Source: Acinetobacter puyangensis (lineage in GTDB: Bacteria > Pseudomonadota > Gammaproteobacteria > Pseudomonadales > Moraxellaceae). From it: a stretch of DNA of 64,000 nucleotides. A program made the translations under genes and the position numbers. A model generated the notes under the pieces. That model saw nothing but the letters and a program-made list of their open reading frames with translations. It had not been told where the DNA came from and did not search any database. Within the stretch, counting starts at the first letter, position 1, and each line of letters begins with the position of its first letter. The stretch covers positions 25,712 to 89,711 of the forward strand of contig NZ_OANT01000012.1 of NCBI RefSeq assembly GCF_900096995.1, given 5' to 3'. Positions 47,954-56,937 of this stretch are shown here, piece by piece.

Positions 47954-49735
47954 ATGATGCGAACACATTACTGCGGTTCTTTAACAGAAGCACAAATCGA
48001 TCAAACAGTAACTTTATGCGGTTGGGTACACCGTCGCCGTGATCATGGCGGTGTAATTTTCCTTGATATGCGAGATCGCGATGGTCTTGTTCAGGTGGTG
48101 ATCGATCCTGATACGCCAGAAGCATTTGCTACCGCAGATAAGGCACGTTCCGAATTTGTACTTAAAATTACTGGTCGTGTACGCCGCCGTTATGAAGGCA
48201 CAGAAAATGCCAATATGGTCAGTGGTCAGATTGAAGTTTTGGGCAAAGAGATCGAAGTCCTTGCACAATCAGACACCCCACCATTTCCGCTGAATGACGA
48301 TACCATTAACGTATCCGAGGAAAATCGCCTGAAATTCCGTTTCCTTGACATTCGTCGCCCGGAAATGCTGGAACGCTTGCGTTTCCGTTCTAAAGTCACC
48401 ACATTAATCCGTAACTATCTGGATGATCATGGCTTTCTGGATGTTGAAACACCAATTTTAACCCGTGCCACACCTGAAGGCGCACGTGACTATCTGGTGC
48501 CAAGTCGTGTATCCAATGGTAGCTTTTATGCCTTGCCACAATCACCACAATTATTTAAACAATTATTGATGGTCGGTGGTGTAGATCGTTATTACCAGAT
48601 TGCCAAATGTTTCCGTGACGAAGACTTACGTGCCGATCGTCAGCCAGAATTTACCCAGATCGACATTGAAACATCATTCTTAAATGATGATGACATCATG
48701 GATCTAATGGAAGGCATGACAGTTAAACTGTTTAACGAATTATTGGGTATCAAATTCGATAGATTCCAGCGTATGCCATATTCAGAAGCCATACGTGATT
48801 ATGCATCTGATAAGCCGGATCTGCGTATTCCGTTAAAACTGGTTGATGTTGCCGACTTAATGCAGGAAGTGGAATTTAAAGTTTTTGCCGGCCCTGCAAA
48901 AGATCCAAAAGGTCGTATCGTTGCTTTACGTGTGCCTGGTGCAGGTGCGCTGCCACGTAGTCAAATTGACGAATACACCAAATTTGTCGGAATTTATGGC
49001 GCCAAAGGTCTGGCTTACATCAAAGTCAACGAGCTGGAAAAAGGCATCGAAGGCTTACAATCACCGATTGTTAAATTCATTGAACCGATCGTATTACAAT
49101 TGCTGGAACGTGTCGGTGCAGAAAATGGCGATATCGTATTCTTTGGTGCAGATAAAGCCAAAGTAGTGAACGATGCCATGGGTGCTTTACGTGTCAAGAT
49201 CGGTCATGACCTGAAACTTGCAACCAAAGAATGGGCACCACTTTGGGTGGTCGATTTCCCAATGTTTGAAGAAACTGATGATGGCAAATGGACATCAGTT
49301 CACCATCCATTCACCTTGCCAAAATCCAGCGTTGAAGATGTGAAAAATAATCCGGGCGAAGCCTTATCAGTTGCATACGATATGGTGCTGAACGGTACAG
49401 AAATCGGTGGTGGTTCACTGCGGATTTATACGTTGGAAATGCAAAAAGCCATCTTTGAAGCCTTGGGTATTTCCGAAGAAGAAGCCGAAGAAAAATTCAG
49501 CTTCCTGTTAAATGCCCTACGTTACGGTGCGCCTCCACACGGTGGCCTAGCATTTGGTCTCGATCGTCTGATTATGTTAATGACAGGTGCATCATCAATT
49601 CGTGATGTGATTGCTTTCCCGAAAACCAAAACTGCTGAATGTCCGTTAACACAGGCACCTGCACCAGTAGAAGCCAATCAACTGCGTGATCTGGGTATTC
49701 GCTTACGTGAACAGCCAAAGAAAGAAGCTGAATAA
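47954..49735 (+). CDS. aspS: Aspartyl-tRNA synthetase, probably non-discriminating
   Basis: Charges tRNA-Asp; class IIb synthetase of 593 residues. The OB anticodon domain covers about 1-110 and the catalytic core has [18 protein letters not shown] (motif 2) and [13 protein letters not shown] (motif 3). The bacterial GAD insertion lies around 300-420. His31 and Gly82 are the residues that in Pseudomonas aeruginosa AspRS allow tRNA-Asn charging, so this enzyme probably makes Asp-tRNA-Asn for the GatCAB route. The ATG pair at 47954 is the start. It is not in an operon. Confidence 0.95.
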   Translation: MMRTHYCGSLTEAQIDQTVTLCGWVHRRRDHGGVIFLDMRDRDGLVQVVIDPDTPEAFATADKARSEFVLKITGRVRRRYEGTENANMVSGQIEVLGKEIEVLAQSDTPPFPLNDDTINVSEENRLKFRFLDIRRPEMLERLRFRSKVTTLIRNYLDDHGFLDVETPILTRATPEGARDYLVPSRVSNGSFYALPQSPQLFKQLLMVGGVDRYYQIAKCFRDEDLRADRQPEFTQIDIETSFLNDDDIMDLMEGMTVKLFNELLGIKFDRFQRMPYSEAIRDYASDKPDLRIPLKLVDVADLMQEVEFKVFAGPAKDPKGRIVALRVPGAGALPRSQIDEYTKFVGIYGAKGLAYIKVNELEKGIEGLQSPIVKFIEPIVLQLLERVGAENGDIVFFGADKAKVVNDAMGALRVKIGHDLKLATKEWAPLWVVDFPMFEETDDGKWTSVHHPFTLPKSSVEDVKNNPGEALSVAYDMVLNGTEIGGGSLRIYTLEMQKAIFEALGISEEEAEEKFSFLLNALRYGAPPHGGLAFGLDRLIMLMTGASSIRDVIAFPKTKTAECPLTQAPAPVEANQLRDLGIRLREQPKKEAE

Positions 49736-49761
49736 TTTGATTGAAGTATTTTAAAAATATG

Positions 49762-49790
49762 AAAAGCTCTGCACATGCAGGGCTTTTTAT
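49762..49790 (+). terminator. aspS terminator
   Basis: Stem GCTCTGC with GCAGGGC (one T-G pair), ACAT loop, flanked by AAAA and TTTTTAT. Confidence 0.85.
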
Positions 49791-49867
49791 TTGATATTGG
49801 TTTTCATTTGCCAAAAATGGCATAATATACACTATTCAGTGATTAATCTTTATTTAGGTATTCAACT

Positions 49868-50101
49868 ATGGCTATGCGTCGTGATGTAAAACGTCATTCT
49901 ATTGTGATCATCGTGTTTGCTTTGGTACAATGGGCTATTGTCATGGCAGCATTGAATTTCAACTGGTGGCACCTTGATCAAAATGGCCGTATCCTGACAT
50001 TCTGTTTCAGTGTTTTTGGTGGTGCATGGTTATTGATGTGTGCCATTTTATATATGGTCATTAAAGGGCGTGATCATTCCAAGGAAGACAACGCAAAATA
50101 A
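49868..50101 (+). CDS. Small two-helix membrane protein
   Basis: A 77-residue protein with a basic N-terminus (MAMRRDVKRH), two hydrophobic helices (about 11-30 and 42-64) and a charged C-terminus (IKGRDHSKEDNAK). I do not recognise a family. The ATG follows a plausible promoter and site (TTTAGGTATTCAACT), and the gene sits between aspS and the convergent glycosidase gene. Its coding composition looks genuine. Confidence 0.7.
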   Translation: MAMRRDVKRHSIVIIVFALVQWAIVMAALNFNWWHLDQNGRILTFCFSVFGGAWLLMCAILYMVIKGRDHSKEDNAK

Positions 50102-50851
50102 TCATTTACAGTGTGATTGAACCACGCCAAGCATGGGACCGAGTTTAGCCCTTTGCGTAGTATGTTTTAAATGCGGTGAATATAGACTTGAAATCGTCCC
50201 GTCCAGATATAATGCTTGGTCAATCCCCAACCCTGTTTTAAAAAACTGGGCAAACTGATAGAAACTCACCCGTTCATCACTGATGACAAAATACAATGTA
50301 CCATCTTTTAATCCGACACCATTGCGAATTTTTTTAGAGCTTGAATCTACAATAAACTGTGGATGAATCTTGCCATCAATCACCAGCATCGGGCCTGACT
50401 GCGTGGCATAATCGGCATTAAAATGTTGTGCCTGCCATTGTTCGCTGGTTAAAATCACAGCCTCTTGCTGATTCCATGCCAATACGCCATTCGGCTTTAA
50501 AAAAAAGTTCCCAAAGCCTGTCGATTGATTCAATGGATTGAGCTGTTGCTGTTTTTCAATATATAAACCAACGGGTGAAAATCCCGCATGAAACATGCCT
50601 GCATTCATGGCAAAATCTAACTGCTCACAGGATTTAAGCTGTTGCTGCCATGCTGCAAAAGAAGAAAGAGGTCGTTGTTTGCCATCATATAACGCCAAAC
50701 GTAACTGACTCAGATCGGATAATTGATAAACGGTATAGGACTGTTGTTGAAAATGATCATGCTGAATCGCAGCATGCGCCTGCGTTCCACCACTCAACAC
50801 GATAGCACTGATCAAACACAAGATAGAGATTAAAAATCGATAGCTTCGCAT
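50102..50851 (-). CDS. Exported phosphodiester glycosidase-like protein
   Basis: A 249-residue protein with a signal peptide (cleavage near QAHA) and an NAGPA/DUF2233 domain, named for the lysosomal uncovering enzyme. Typical segments are FAMNAGMFHAGFSPVGLYIE, TQSGPMLVIDGKIHPQF, RNGVGLKDGTLYFVISD and YLDGTISSLYSP. Bacterial members act on envelope or exopolysaccharide linkages. It faces the lipoprotein gene divergently and ends one base after the small membrane protein. Confidence 0.8.
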   Translation of the reverse strand: MRSYRFLISILCLISAIVLSGGTQAHAAIQHDHFQQQSYTVYQLSDLSQLRLALYDGKQRPLSSFAAWQQQLKSCEQLDFAMNAGMFHAGFSPVGLYIEKQQQLNPLNQSTGFGNFFLKPNGVLAWNQQEAVILTSEQWQAQHFNADYATQSGPMLVIDGKIHPQFIVDSSSKKIRNGVGLKDGTLYFVISDERVSFYQFAQFFKTGLGIDQALYLDGTISSLYSPHLKHTTQRAKLGPMLGVVQSHCK

Positions 50852-50917
50852 AATATGACTTATTTTTGATTTATGACTACAATACCATGCATGAATAACA
50901 GATTAACGTGAATATCG

Positions 50918-51247
50918 ATGAATAAAAAATATGGCGTCATTGCTCTGACTGGAATTGCCCTGTTAATCACTGCCTGTAGTCGGGAACCCAATCAACAGGA
51001 ATTACAGACCTTATATCAGGCAAAAGTAAACCACACCAATCAACTTGCCAGTAAAATCATGCAACAAAAAGGCGAGATCATTGAAGTCAAATCATTTGAA
51101 AAAATTGACTGCAACGCAATTGAGCAAAGTAAAGATTATCAATGTCGAGCCAAGGTCACGCTATCCTTGCCATTTTTAGGAGAACAACAAAATACTGCCG
51201 ATCTTCGGGTTAGCAAAGGAGAAAATGGCTGGGTTATCATTGATTAG
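50918..51247 (+). CDS. Small lipoprotein of unknown function
   Basis: A 109-residue lipoprotein. Signal peptide to the lipobox LLITAC, Cys near residue 20. The rest is a compact alpha-beta segment with CNAIEQSKDYQCRAKVTLSL (two Cys) and a C-terminal GENGWVIID. I do not recognise the family. Transcribed away from the glycosidase gene. Confidence 0.7.
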   Translation: MNKKYGVIALTGIALLITACSREPNQQELQTLYQAKVNHTNQLASKIMQQKGEIIEVKSFEKIDCNAIEQSKDYQCRAKVTLSLPFLGEQQNTADLRVSKGENGWVIID

Positions 51248-51262
51248 CAGATATCCGATAAA

Positions 51263-51297
51263 CAAAAAAGCCTTTACTCCCTAAAGAATAAAGGCTT
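51263..51297 (-). terminator. Pirin gene terminator
   Basis: Stem AAGCCTTTA with TAAAGGCTT. Leftward a run of six Ts follows. It lies between the convergent lipoprotein and pirin genes and may serve both. Confidence 0.8.
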
Positions 51298-51315
51298 CCA
51301 AAACCGAACAACTGA

Positions 51316-52188
51316 TTAAGCAACCGGAATCTCACCAAATTTTCCGGCATTAAAATCATCAAATGCCTGAATAATTTCCTGTTTGCTATTCATCACAAAT
51401 GGACCATAACCCTGAATCGGTTCATTTAATGGCTCACCGCTAAGCACCAAGAATTTGGCGTCTTCAAGTGCTTTGACCTGAAAATCTGCTTCACCATCAT
51501 GTGCAAAAATCACAATGGAATGGTCACCTACTTTTTGTGTGTCATTGACCAGCACTTGTCCGGACAATACCACCAGTAAGGCATTGTGTGTAACAGGAAC
51601 AAAGAAATGTTGCTGATGTCCTGCTTTTAGCACGCCATCCCACATATTGACTGGTGTAAATGTGGTTGCAGTGCCTTTGGTCTGTTCATATTCACCAGCG
51701 ATAACACGTAAATAACTGCCTGCATCATCCAACTCAACTCGCGCAATATCCTGCGCGGCAATGGTTTGATATTTTGGTGCAGTCATTTTGGCATGACTCG
51801 GTAGATTGACCCAGAGTTGTACCATTTCAAAGGTTCCCCCTTTACGGGAAAAATCTTCGGAATGAAACTCCTCATGAACAAGGCCACCTGCCGCAGTCAT
51901 CCACTGTACATCGCCAGTTTTGATGGTGCCACCACCACCGCTTGAGTCTTTATGCGTAACCTCACCCTGATAGGCGAGTGTGACTGTTTCAAAACCACGA
52001 TGCGGATGGCTACCAACACCACGCTGGGCTGTCGTCGCTTTAAAATCATAAGGTGCTGCATAATCCAGAAGTAAAAAAGGGCTGATTGCCTGACCTAAAC
52101 GATCATAACTAAATAAACTTCTGACATGAAAACCATCACCCACCCAATGCGATTGATCGGTTTTTAACACACCCACTATTTTTTTCAT
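51316..52188 (-). CDS. Pirin family bicupin protein
   Basis: A 290-residue two-domain cupin. The N-terminal cupin has the metal-binding GSHPHRGFETVTLAYQGEV and the VQWMTAAGGLVHEEFHSEDF motif with several His and a Glu. The C-terminal cupin covers about 175-280. Pirins oxidise quercetin in some bacteria or act as redox-linked cofactors. The ATG at 52188 is chosen for GGAGAA upstream, not 52236. It is divergent from the isochorismatase gene. Confidence 0.88.
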   Translation of the reverse strand: MKKIVGVLKTDQSHWVGDGFHVRSLFSYDRLGQAISPFLLLDYAAPYDFKATTAQRGVGSHPHRGFETVTLAYQGEVTHKDSSGGGGTIKTGDVQWMTAAGGLVHEEFHSEDFSRKGGTFEMVQLWVNLPSHAKMTAPKYQTIAAQDIARVELDDAGSYLRVIAGEYEQTKGTATTFTPVNMWDGVLKAGHQQHFFVPVTHNALLVVLSGQVLVNDTQKVGDHSIVIFAHDGEADFQVKALEDAKFLVLSGEPLNEPIQGYGPFVMNSKQEIIQAFDDFNAGKFGEIPVA

Positions 52189-52552
52189 TTGGGTTCTCCA
52201 ACTTTTGTCTATGTTTGACAGTTTAAACTGACCCAATTTATAAATAAATAGATAAAAAAGTACACTTTATCCCATTATTAGGACAATAGTATAAAACCAA
52301 TAACCCCGCTATCCTCTCATCATTCTATTATGTTTATAAAACCTGCTATCTTAAAAATTTATATTTAATTTCATTAAGTTATGACAACACATACCTCAAT
52401 TTAAAGACGTGAAATCTATCATTTTTATAATCCTATTTATGCAAAAGTCTATCTCACCAGAACTATTTTTAAAAATTTCTTCTCATTCTAAGCTGAATAG
52501 CAACTAAACCTTCTGTTTGGTTAATTCATTAGAGAGAAAGAGGATTTATACA
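52189..52552. promoter_or_regulatory. Pirin / isochorismatase divergent region
   Basis: About 365 bp of AT-rich sequence containing the opposed promoters. A weak pair AACC...GGTT lies near 52510. I see no gene, RNA or clear operator. Confidence 0.4.
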
Positions 52553-53179
52553 ATGACTAAACCCTACATCCGCTTAGACAAAAACGATGCAGCTGTGCTG
52601 TTAGTCGATCATCAAACTGGCTTATTATCACTGGTACGTGATATTGATCCGGACAAATTTAAAAATAATGTGCTTGCGCTTGCTGCCGCAGCAAAATATT
52701 TCAACCTTCCAACGATTCTAACCACAAGTTTTGAAGATGGCCCGAATGGTCCGCTTGTTCCCGAACTCAAAGAACTTTTCCCTGATGCACCCTACATTGC
52801 TCGTCCGGGACAAATTAATGCATGGGACAATGAGGATTTTGTTAAGGCAGTCAAAGCAACAGGAAAAAAACAACTGATCATTGCCGGTGTGGTCACCGAA
52901 GTCTGTGTCACCTTCCCAACCTTATCTGCACTGGCAGAAGATTTTGAGGTTTTTGTCGTCACAGATGCATCGGGTACATTTAATCATTTAACCCGGGATG
53001 CGGCATGGGACCGCATGTCACAGGCTGGTGCACAGCTCATGACCTGGTTTGGTACAGCATGTGAATTACATCGTGACTGGCGCAATGATATCGAAGGGTT
53101 GGGGACATTATTTTCCAATCATATTCCGGATTATCGCAATCTCATCAATAGCTTTAATCAAAATAGCCAACAAAAATAG
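52553..53179 (+). CDS. Isochorismatase-family (YcaC-like) hydrolase
   Basis: A 208-residue cysteine hydrolase of the isochorismatase fold. The catalytic Asp is in LLVDHQTGLLSLV, the Lys in TGKKQLIIAG and the Cys in GVVTEVCVTFPTLSA. The ATG at 52553 with AGAGGA upstream is preferred over 52517. YcaC-type members hydrolyse unknown amides. A LysR-type gene follows; pirin lies divergent. The LysR may control this gene. Confidence 0.87.
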   Translation: MTKPYIRLDKNDAAVLLVDHQTGLLSLVRDIDPDKFKNNVLALAAAAKYFNLPTILTTSFEDGPNGPLVPELKELFPDAPYIARPGQINAWDNEDFVKAVKATGKKQLIIAGVVTEVCVTFPTLSALAEDFEVFVVTDASGTFNHLTRDAAWDRMSQAGAQLMTWFGTACELHRDWRNDIEGLGTLFSNHIPDYRNLINSFNQNSQQK

Positions 53180-53194
53180 CACAAATCAGCTAAC

Positions 53195-53219
53195 ATTAGT
53201 ATGGTTAATCCATACTAAT
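53195..53219. promoter_or_regulatory. Perfect inverted repeat at the LysR gene start
   Basis: Arms ATTAGTATGG and CCATACTAAT with a 5-nt spacer TTAAT, perfectly matched. It fits the T-N11-A form of LysR operators and overlaps the first possible LysR ATG (53218). It could also act as a transcript hairpin after the isochorismatase gene, but no T run follows. Confidence 0.55.
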
Positions 53220-53232
53220 GCAGCTCAAGATC

Positions 53233-54168
53233 ATGTCAATGCACTCCCTAGATGACTATTATTATTTTTATTTGGTGGTAAAACATGGTGGGTTTTCTGC
53301 GGCAAGTGAAGCAACCCAAATCACCAAATCGAAGTTGAGCCGCCGTATTGTCGAGCTGGAAGAAAAATTTCAAGTTAATCTCATTCAACGTTCTACACGT
53401 CATTTTAAAGTCACGCCTTTAGGTCAACTTTTTTTTGAAGAATGCTGTAAGGTCATTGCTCAAGTCGAATGTGCCGAAAATGTTTTACTAGAACAAAAAA
53501 GTGAACCACAAGGCTTGGTACGCATTAGCTGTCCTGAAGTGATGATGCATTTCCAGATTCGGGACATTTTGAACCAATTTTTAAAACAATATCCAAAAGT
53601 AGAGCTGGAACTCGAACTCACCAGTCGCCGTGTAGATATTCTTCACGACAATATTGATTTGGCCATTCGTACCAATTTTGCAGAAAATGAAAATTCCAGT
53701 TTAATTGTTCGTGATGTCGTGAAAACGCCCCATTGTCTGGTTGCCAGCCCGCAGATTATTGGCTCACGCCAAATTGATACATTTGAGGATTTAAAACAAT
53801 TCCCGGCCATTGTCCTCGGCACGCAAAAAACAGCATATACATGGACGATGACTCATCTTTCAACCGGAGAAATCCAGGATATTCCAATCCACCCCCGTAT
53901 TAAAAGCAATGATCTATCCGGTGTCTATTATGCTGTCAAAGATGGTCTGGGCATTGCAGATTTACCCTATCTGACCGTAGAAGCAGATATTCAATCCGGA
54001 CAGTTAATCCACCTCTTTCCAGCATGGCAATCCAATATTGGTACAGTACAATTGGTTTATGCTTCACGTAAGGGGCAGCGTCTGGTCATGGAAAAACTAA
54101 TTCAGACACTGATTGATGGTTTAAGAACTATTGCAAAACAACAGCTGGGCTATTACACCCAATTATAA
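53233..54168 (+). CDS. LysR family transcriptional regulator
   Basis: A 311-residue LysR regulator. The HTH lies about residues 5-60 (GGFSAASEATQITKSKLSRR, then RSTRHFKVTPLGQLFFEE). The effector domain has LVRISCPEVM and the LAIRTNFAENENSS and GLGIADLPYLTV segments, typical of the PtxR/AaeR-like group. The ATG at 53218 overlaps an inverted repeat, so 53233 or 53239 is more likely. Likely autoregulated and possibly controlling the isochorismatase gene. Confidence 0.84.
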   Translation: MSMHSLDDYYYFYLVVKHGGFSAASEATQITKSKLSRRIVELEEKFQVNLIQRSTRHFKVTPLGQLFFEECCKVIAQVECAENVLLEQKSEPQGLVRISCPEVMMHFQIRDILNQFLKQYPKVELELELTSRRVDILHDNIDLAIRTNFAENENSSLIVRDVVKTPHCLVASPQIIGSRQIDTFEDLKQFPAIVLGTQKTAYTWTMTHLSTGEIQDIPIHPRIKSNDLSGVYYAVKDGLGIADLPYLTVEADIQSGQLIHLFPAWQSNIGTVQLVYASRKGQRLVMEKLIQTLIDGLRTIAKQQLGYYTQL

Positions 54169-54285
54169 AGACTCGATATTACACAACATTACAATAATCT
54201 GGTGCTGCAAAGATTGAAGCAGACAAAGTTGTCCCCAAATATAAATCATACCGATTAATGATCTACTGAGGAGAACAATCTGATC

Positions 54286-54510
54286 ATGGCAAATCAAGGT
54301 CTATGTCGCTCAAACCAACGTCGCATGATTGCTGGTGTGATGGGAGGTATCGCTGAACGCTTTGGTTGGAACGCAACTTTATTACGCATTATTTTTGTGA
54401 TCGTTTCAGTCATGAGTGCAGCATTTCCCGGTATTCTGGTTTATCTGGTGTTATGGCTACTGATTCCCAAACAAAACCGTGAACAAAAAACCTTGCGCAC
54501 AGTCAATTAA
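54286..54510 (+). CDS. PspC-domain protein
   Basis: A 74-residue PspC domain: LCRSNQRRMIAGVMGGIAER near the N-terminus, then WNATLLRIIFVIVSV and a membrane helix about 30-62 ending in LLIPKQNR. Stand-alone PspC proteins are membrane-stress components. The upstream GAGGAGAAC is a good site. No pspA or pspB neighbour is present. Confidence 0.85.
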   Translation: MANQGLCRSNQRRMIAGVMGGIAERFGWNATLLRIIFVIVSVMSAAFPGILVYLVLWLLIPKQNREQKTLRTVN

Positions 54511-54570
54511 GCTGTTTTTTAAAGCATTTCTTCCATCTAAATTAAAAATTTTTTAACTCTTTTACCCTTT

Positions 54571-54606
54571 AAGCTACGATCTCCCCCAAGGTCGTAGCTT
54601 TTTTTT
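54571..54606 (+). terminator. pspC-like gene terminator
   Basis: Stem AAGCTACGA with TCGTAGCTT, 12-nt loop, followed by six Ts. Strong. Confidence 0.88.
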
Positions 54607-54693
54607 ATCGTTTTTTTCTGACGTTTATCTCAAATTATCTTTGCGCCAGCCCTTTTATTAGGAATAATAGCTAACAAATGCTAAAGAGAAATA

Positions 54694-55077
54694 ATGACGA
54701 TGGCTATTTTCTTATTACTGCTGCTGGCCTTTGTTGCTTTTGCAGTATATCGCTATAAAAAATATCAAAAACAACGTGATATTGAAGAGATGGCAGCAGA
54801 AGCACAGGCCTATGTCAGTGCAGAAGTGGTGGTGCTATTACAACGCTATAAAGCCCTCATGGCACAAAGTGCCTTGAGCCCCTATGATGCTGTGCGCTTA
54901 CAAAAAAATCTGAATAATCTCACCGAAAACTTACTCTGCCATACCGACAGTCAAGCCAGTGTACGGGAATATCTGGCATTGGCAAAACAGGATATTGCAT
55001 TGATTAAAATCAAGCTGGATCAAGTCACCGAACAAAATCATCATCATTCAGACAATGCCTTTGATGTTCTAAAATGA
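54694..55077 (+). CDS. Membrane-anchored coiled-coil protein of unknown function
   Basis: A 127-residue protein with one N-terminal membrane helix (MAIFLLLLLAFVAFAVYRYK) and a hydrophilic, probably helical cytoplasmic part with EEMAAEAQAYVSAEVVVLL. I do not recognise a family. The run NHHHSDN near the C-terminus may bind metal. It is bounded by terminators on both sides, so it is monocistronic. Confidence 0.68.
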   Translation: MTMAIFLLLLLAFVAFAVYRYKKYQKQRDIEEMAAEAQAYVSAEVVVLLQRYKALMAQSALSPYDAVRLQKNLNNLTENLLCHTDSQASVREYLALAKQDIALIKIKLDQVTEQNHHHSDNAFDVLK

Positions 55078-55102
55078 AAATGGTGCGCTAGGCACCATTT
55101 TT
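55077..55102. terminator. Bidirectional terminator
   Basis: Stem TGGTGC with GCACCA, GCTAG loop, flanked by AAAA and TTTT. It serves the 127-residue gene and, in reverse, the phospholipase D gene. Confidence 0.75.
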
Positions 55103-55161
55103 CATGTGAGGGCATCGATTAGAAATATTACGATCTAATCTTAAACAGGCTATCATTCATA

Positions 55162-56628
55162 TTAGAAAGTGGACAAACCAGACCATTCCATAAAACGATA
55201 TAACCAGTATTTTAAGCGCGATTCATCCTGATATTCGCTGTAATCCACTGTCATATTTTTCTCTGGGGTATTACGCCATACCGTTTCAAAATATTGTTGC
55301 GCATCCACCAGCGCAGGATAACTGGCTTTACCGGTGACAGAAATATTGGTTTCCAGATTGTAGTTCTTCAAATTACGGGCAGTATAGTTTGCAGATCCCA
55401 ATATTACCTGCTTGGTATCGTCTGCTCGGGATAAAATCAATAATTTGCTATGACATTGTTCGCCATGGGTTAAACACCAACGTACATCAACCTTGGCCTG
55501 ATGTAATTCCCAAGCCACCTGCCGATTTGGAATACCATTTTTCTGCCGACCAAAAGCATCCTTATTCGGATCAAGCACAACTCGAACCTGTACACCACGT
55601 GCCTGTGCAGCCTTAATAGCCTCAATAATCTGACGTTCAGACAAATAGAACATCATCAGATCCAGTTGCTCTCCCGATTTTAAGCTATTAATACTTTGCA
55701 GAATCTCATCATAAATTGCTTTTTCGGTCAGGATTTGTGCTTGTGCTAATGTTGTATCTGGACCAGGTTCGGCCATCACCACCATGGGTACATCGCCTTG
55801 AGAAAATTTTGCCACTGTGCGTTCACTGTCAAGTACATCTGTTGCCAGCTTGCCTTGCACAATCATTGCCACATTACTGTGTTGAGAACTGCCATCATGT
55901 GGATTGGCTGAAGAAATTAATGCCTTCCAGCCTTGCAAAGTATCCACCACCAGTGTTTTACGATGATTTGCCTTAAAATTTAATAATTCGAGATAACTAC
56001 GCAAAGTGACATTGCCTTCACCTAAAGGATTGGGTAACCAGCCCCCTTGTGGATTATTGCCCACCTGCTGACAGCACATATACCAGAATCCTGACCATAC
56101 CGGATTGGATGCTCTTAACGGTCTAAGGTCGGTAAAGATGACATCTATCCCATTTTTTTGTAATTGATGAAAATTGTCAGCGCTTATCCCACCATAGACT
56201 GTATTGATCGGATCGCTAATCACTTTAATTTCAATCTGTGGATTTAAGGCTTTTTTCTGTAATAGGGCCTGAGTTAATTGTTCTGATAAAGGCTGATGTT
56301 TGACATTGGATTTTCCGACTGAATCATTAAACAGAAACATATCCAGAACAATCGTGGTCTGCGCCTGATCAATCAGGGTTAAAACAGCAGCAAAAATCTG
56401 TTGTTCATTCTGTACCTGTCCACTGGCATTTAAAAAGGTTTGGTCACCCAAAAACTCTACTGCACTGGGACGACTCGGACTTTTATAATTTAATCCTTTG
56501 GGTAAAGGCTTATACACCTGATAAATTGCCGAAGCAACATAAGTCAAAAACAGGACCACCGCAATGACTGCGAGATATCTTTTGGCTGACCAATTAAGTT
56601 TTTGTTGAATTCGCTGAAAAATACGCAT
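55162..56628 (-). CDS. Phospholipase D superfamily protein
   Basis: A 488-residue protein with an N-terminal membrane anchor (about residues 18-38, LAVIAVVLFLTYVASAIY) and two HKD motifs: HRKTLVVDTLQGWKALISSAN near residue 222 and HSKLLILSRADDTKQVILGS near 395. These form one catalytic site. Bacterial members include cardiolipin synthases and Acinetobacter PLDs; the periplasmic topology suggests a lipid phosphodiesterase. The substrate is inferred only from the family. Divergent from the MHS transporter. Confidence 0.85.
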   Translation of the reverse strand: MRIFQRIQQKLNWSAKRYLAVIAVVLFLTYVASAIYQVYKPLPKGLNYKSPSRPSAVEFLGDQTFLNASGQVQNEQQIFAAVLTLIDQAQTTIVLDMFLFNDSVGKSNVKHQPLSEQLTQALLQKKALNPQIEIKVISDPINTVYGGISADNFHQLQKNGIDVIFTDLRPLRASNPVWSGFWYMCCQQVGNNPQGGWLPNPLGEGNVTLRSYLELLNFKANHRKTLVVDTLQGWKALISSANPHDGSSQHSNVAMIVQGKLATDVLDSERTVAKFSQGDVPMVVMAEPGPDTTLAQAQILTEKAIYDEILQSINSLKSGEQLDLMMFYLSERQIIEAIKAAQARGVQVRVVLDPNKDAFGRQKNGIPNRQVAWELHQAKVDVRWCLTHGEQCHSKLLILSRADDTKQVILGSANYTARNLKNYNLETNISVTGKASYPALVDAQQYFETVWRNTPEKNMTVDYSEYQDESRLKYWLYRFMEWSGLSTF

Positions 56629-56937
56629 AACAATTGCCCCGGAGTTTGGCTAAGGCTACCAATTTTTCAAGTCGGAACTCAATATCTTTTTTGCAATAAA
56701 GTGATGTATTGCGTTGACTTATACCCAAGCTAAATAGATATTCTTATAGAAACAAGACTAAAAATTAGACAATTAATCCAATTTCAATCTGAATATGTCG
56801 CGCTTAAATCTATTATTGATTAAGCTATGTGCGCTTAAATAAACAATGTGTCGTTTAGATGAACGCCACCCCTCATTTTTTAATTTTTTCTTGCTGCGTA
56901 TGCGCTATTTTCCATCACAACATGCAAGACAACTTTT
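56629..56937. promoter_or_regulatory. PLD / MHS transporter divergent region with repeat cluster
   Basis: About 310 bp with no gene. It holds the repeat cluster at 56800-56860, AT-rich promoter-like sequence before both genes and a T-rich segment near 56880. Confidence 0.5.
56800..56860 (+). repeat. Three GCGCTTAAAT-type repeats, candidate operator
   Basis: GCGCTTAAAT occurs at 56800-56809 and 56831-56840 exactly, 31 bp apart (three helical turns). A 7/10 copy, TCGTTTAGAT, lies at 56851-56860, 20 bp on (two turns). A palindrome TTAAGC-N7-GCTTAA covers 56820-56838. The direct-plus-inverted layout resembles the PcaU/PobR (IclR) operators of Acinetobacter. Confidence 0.55.
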
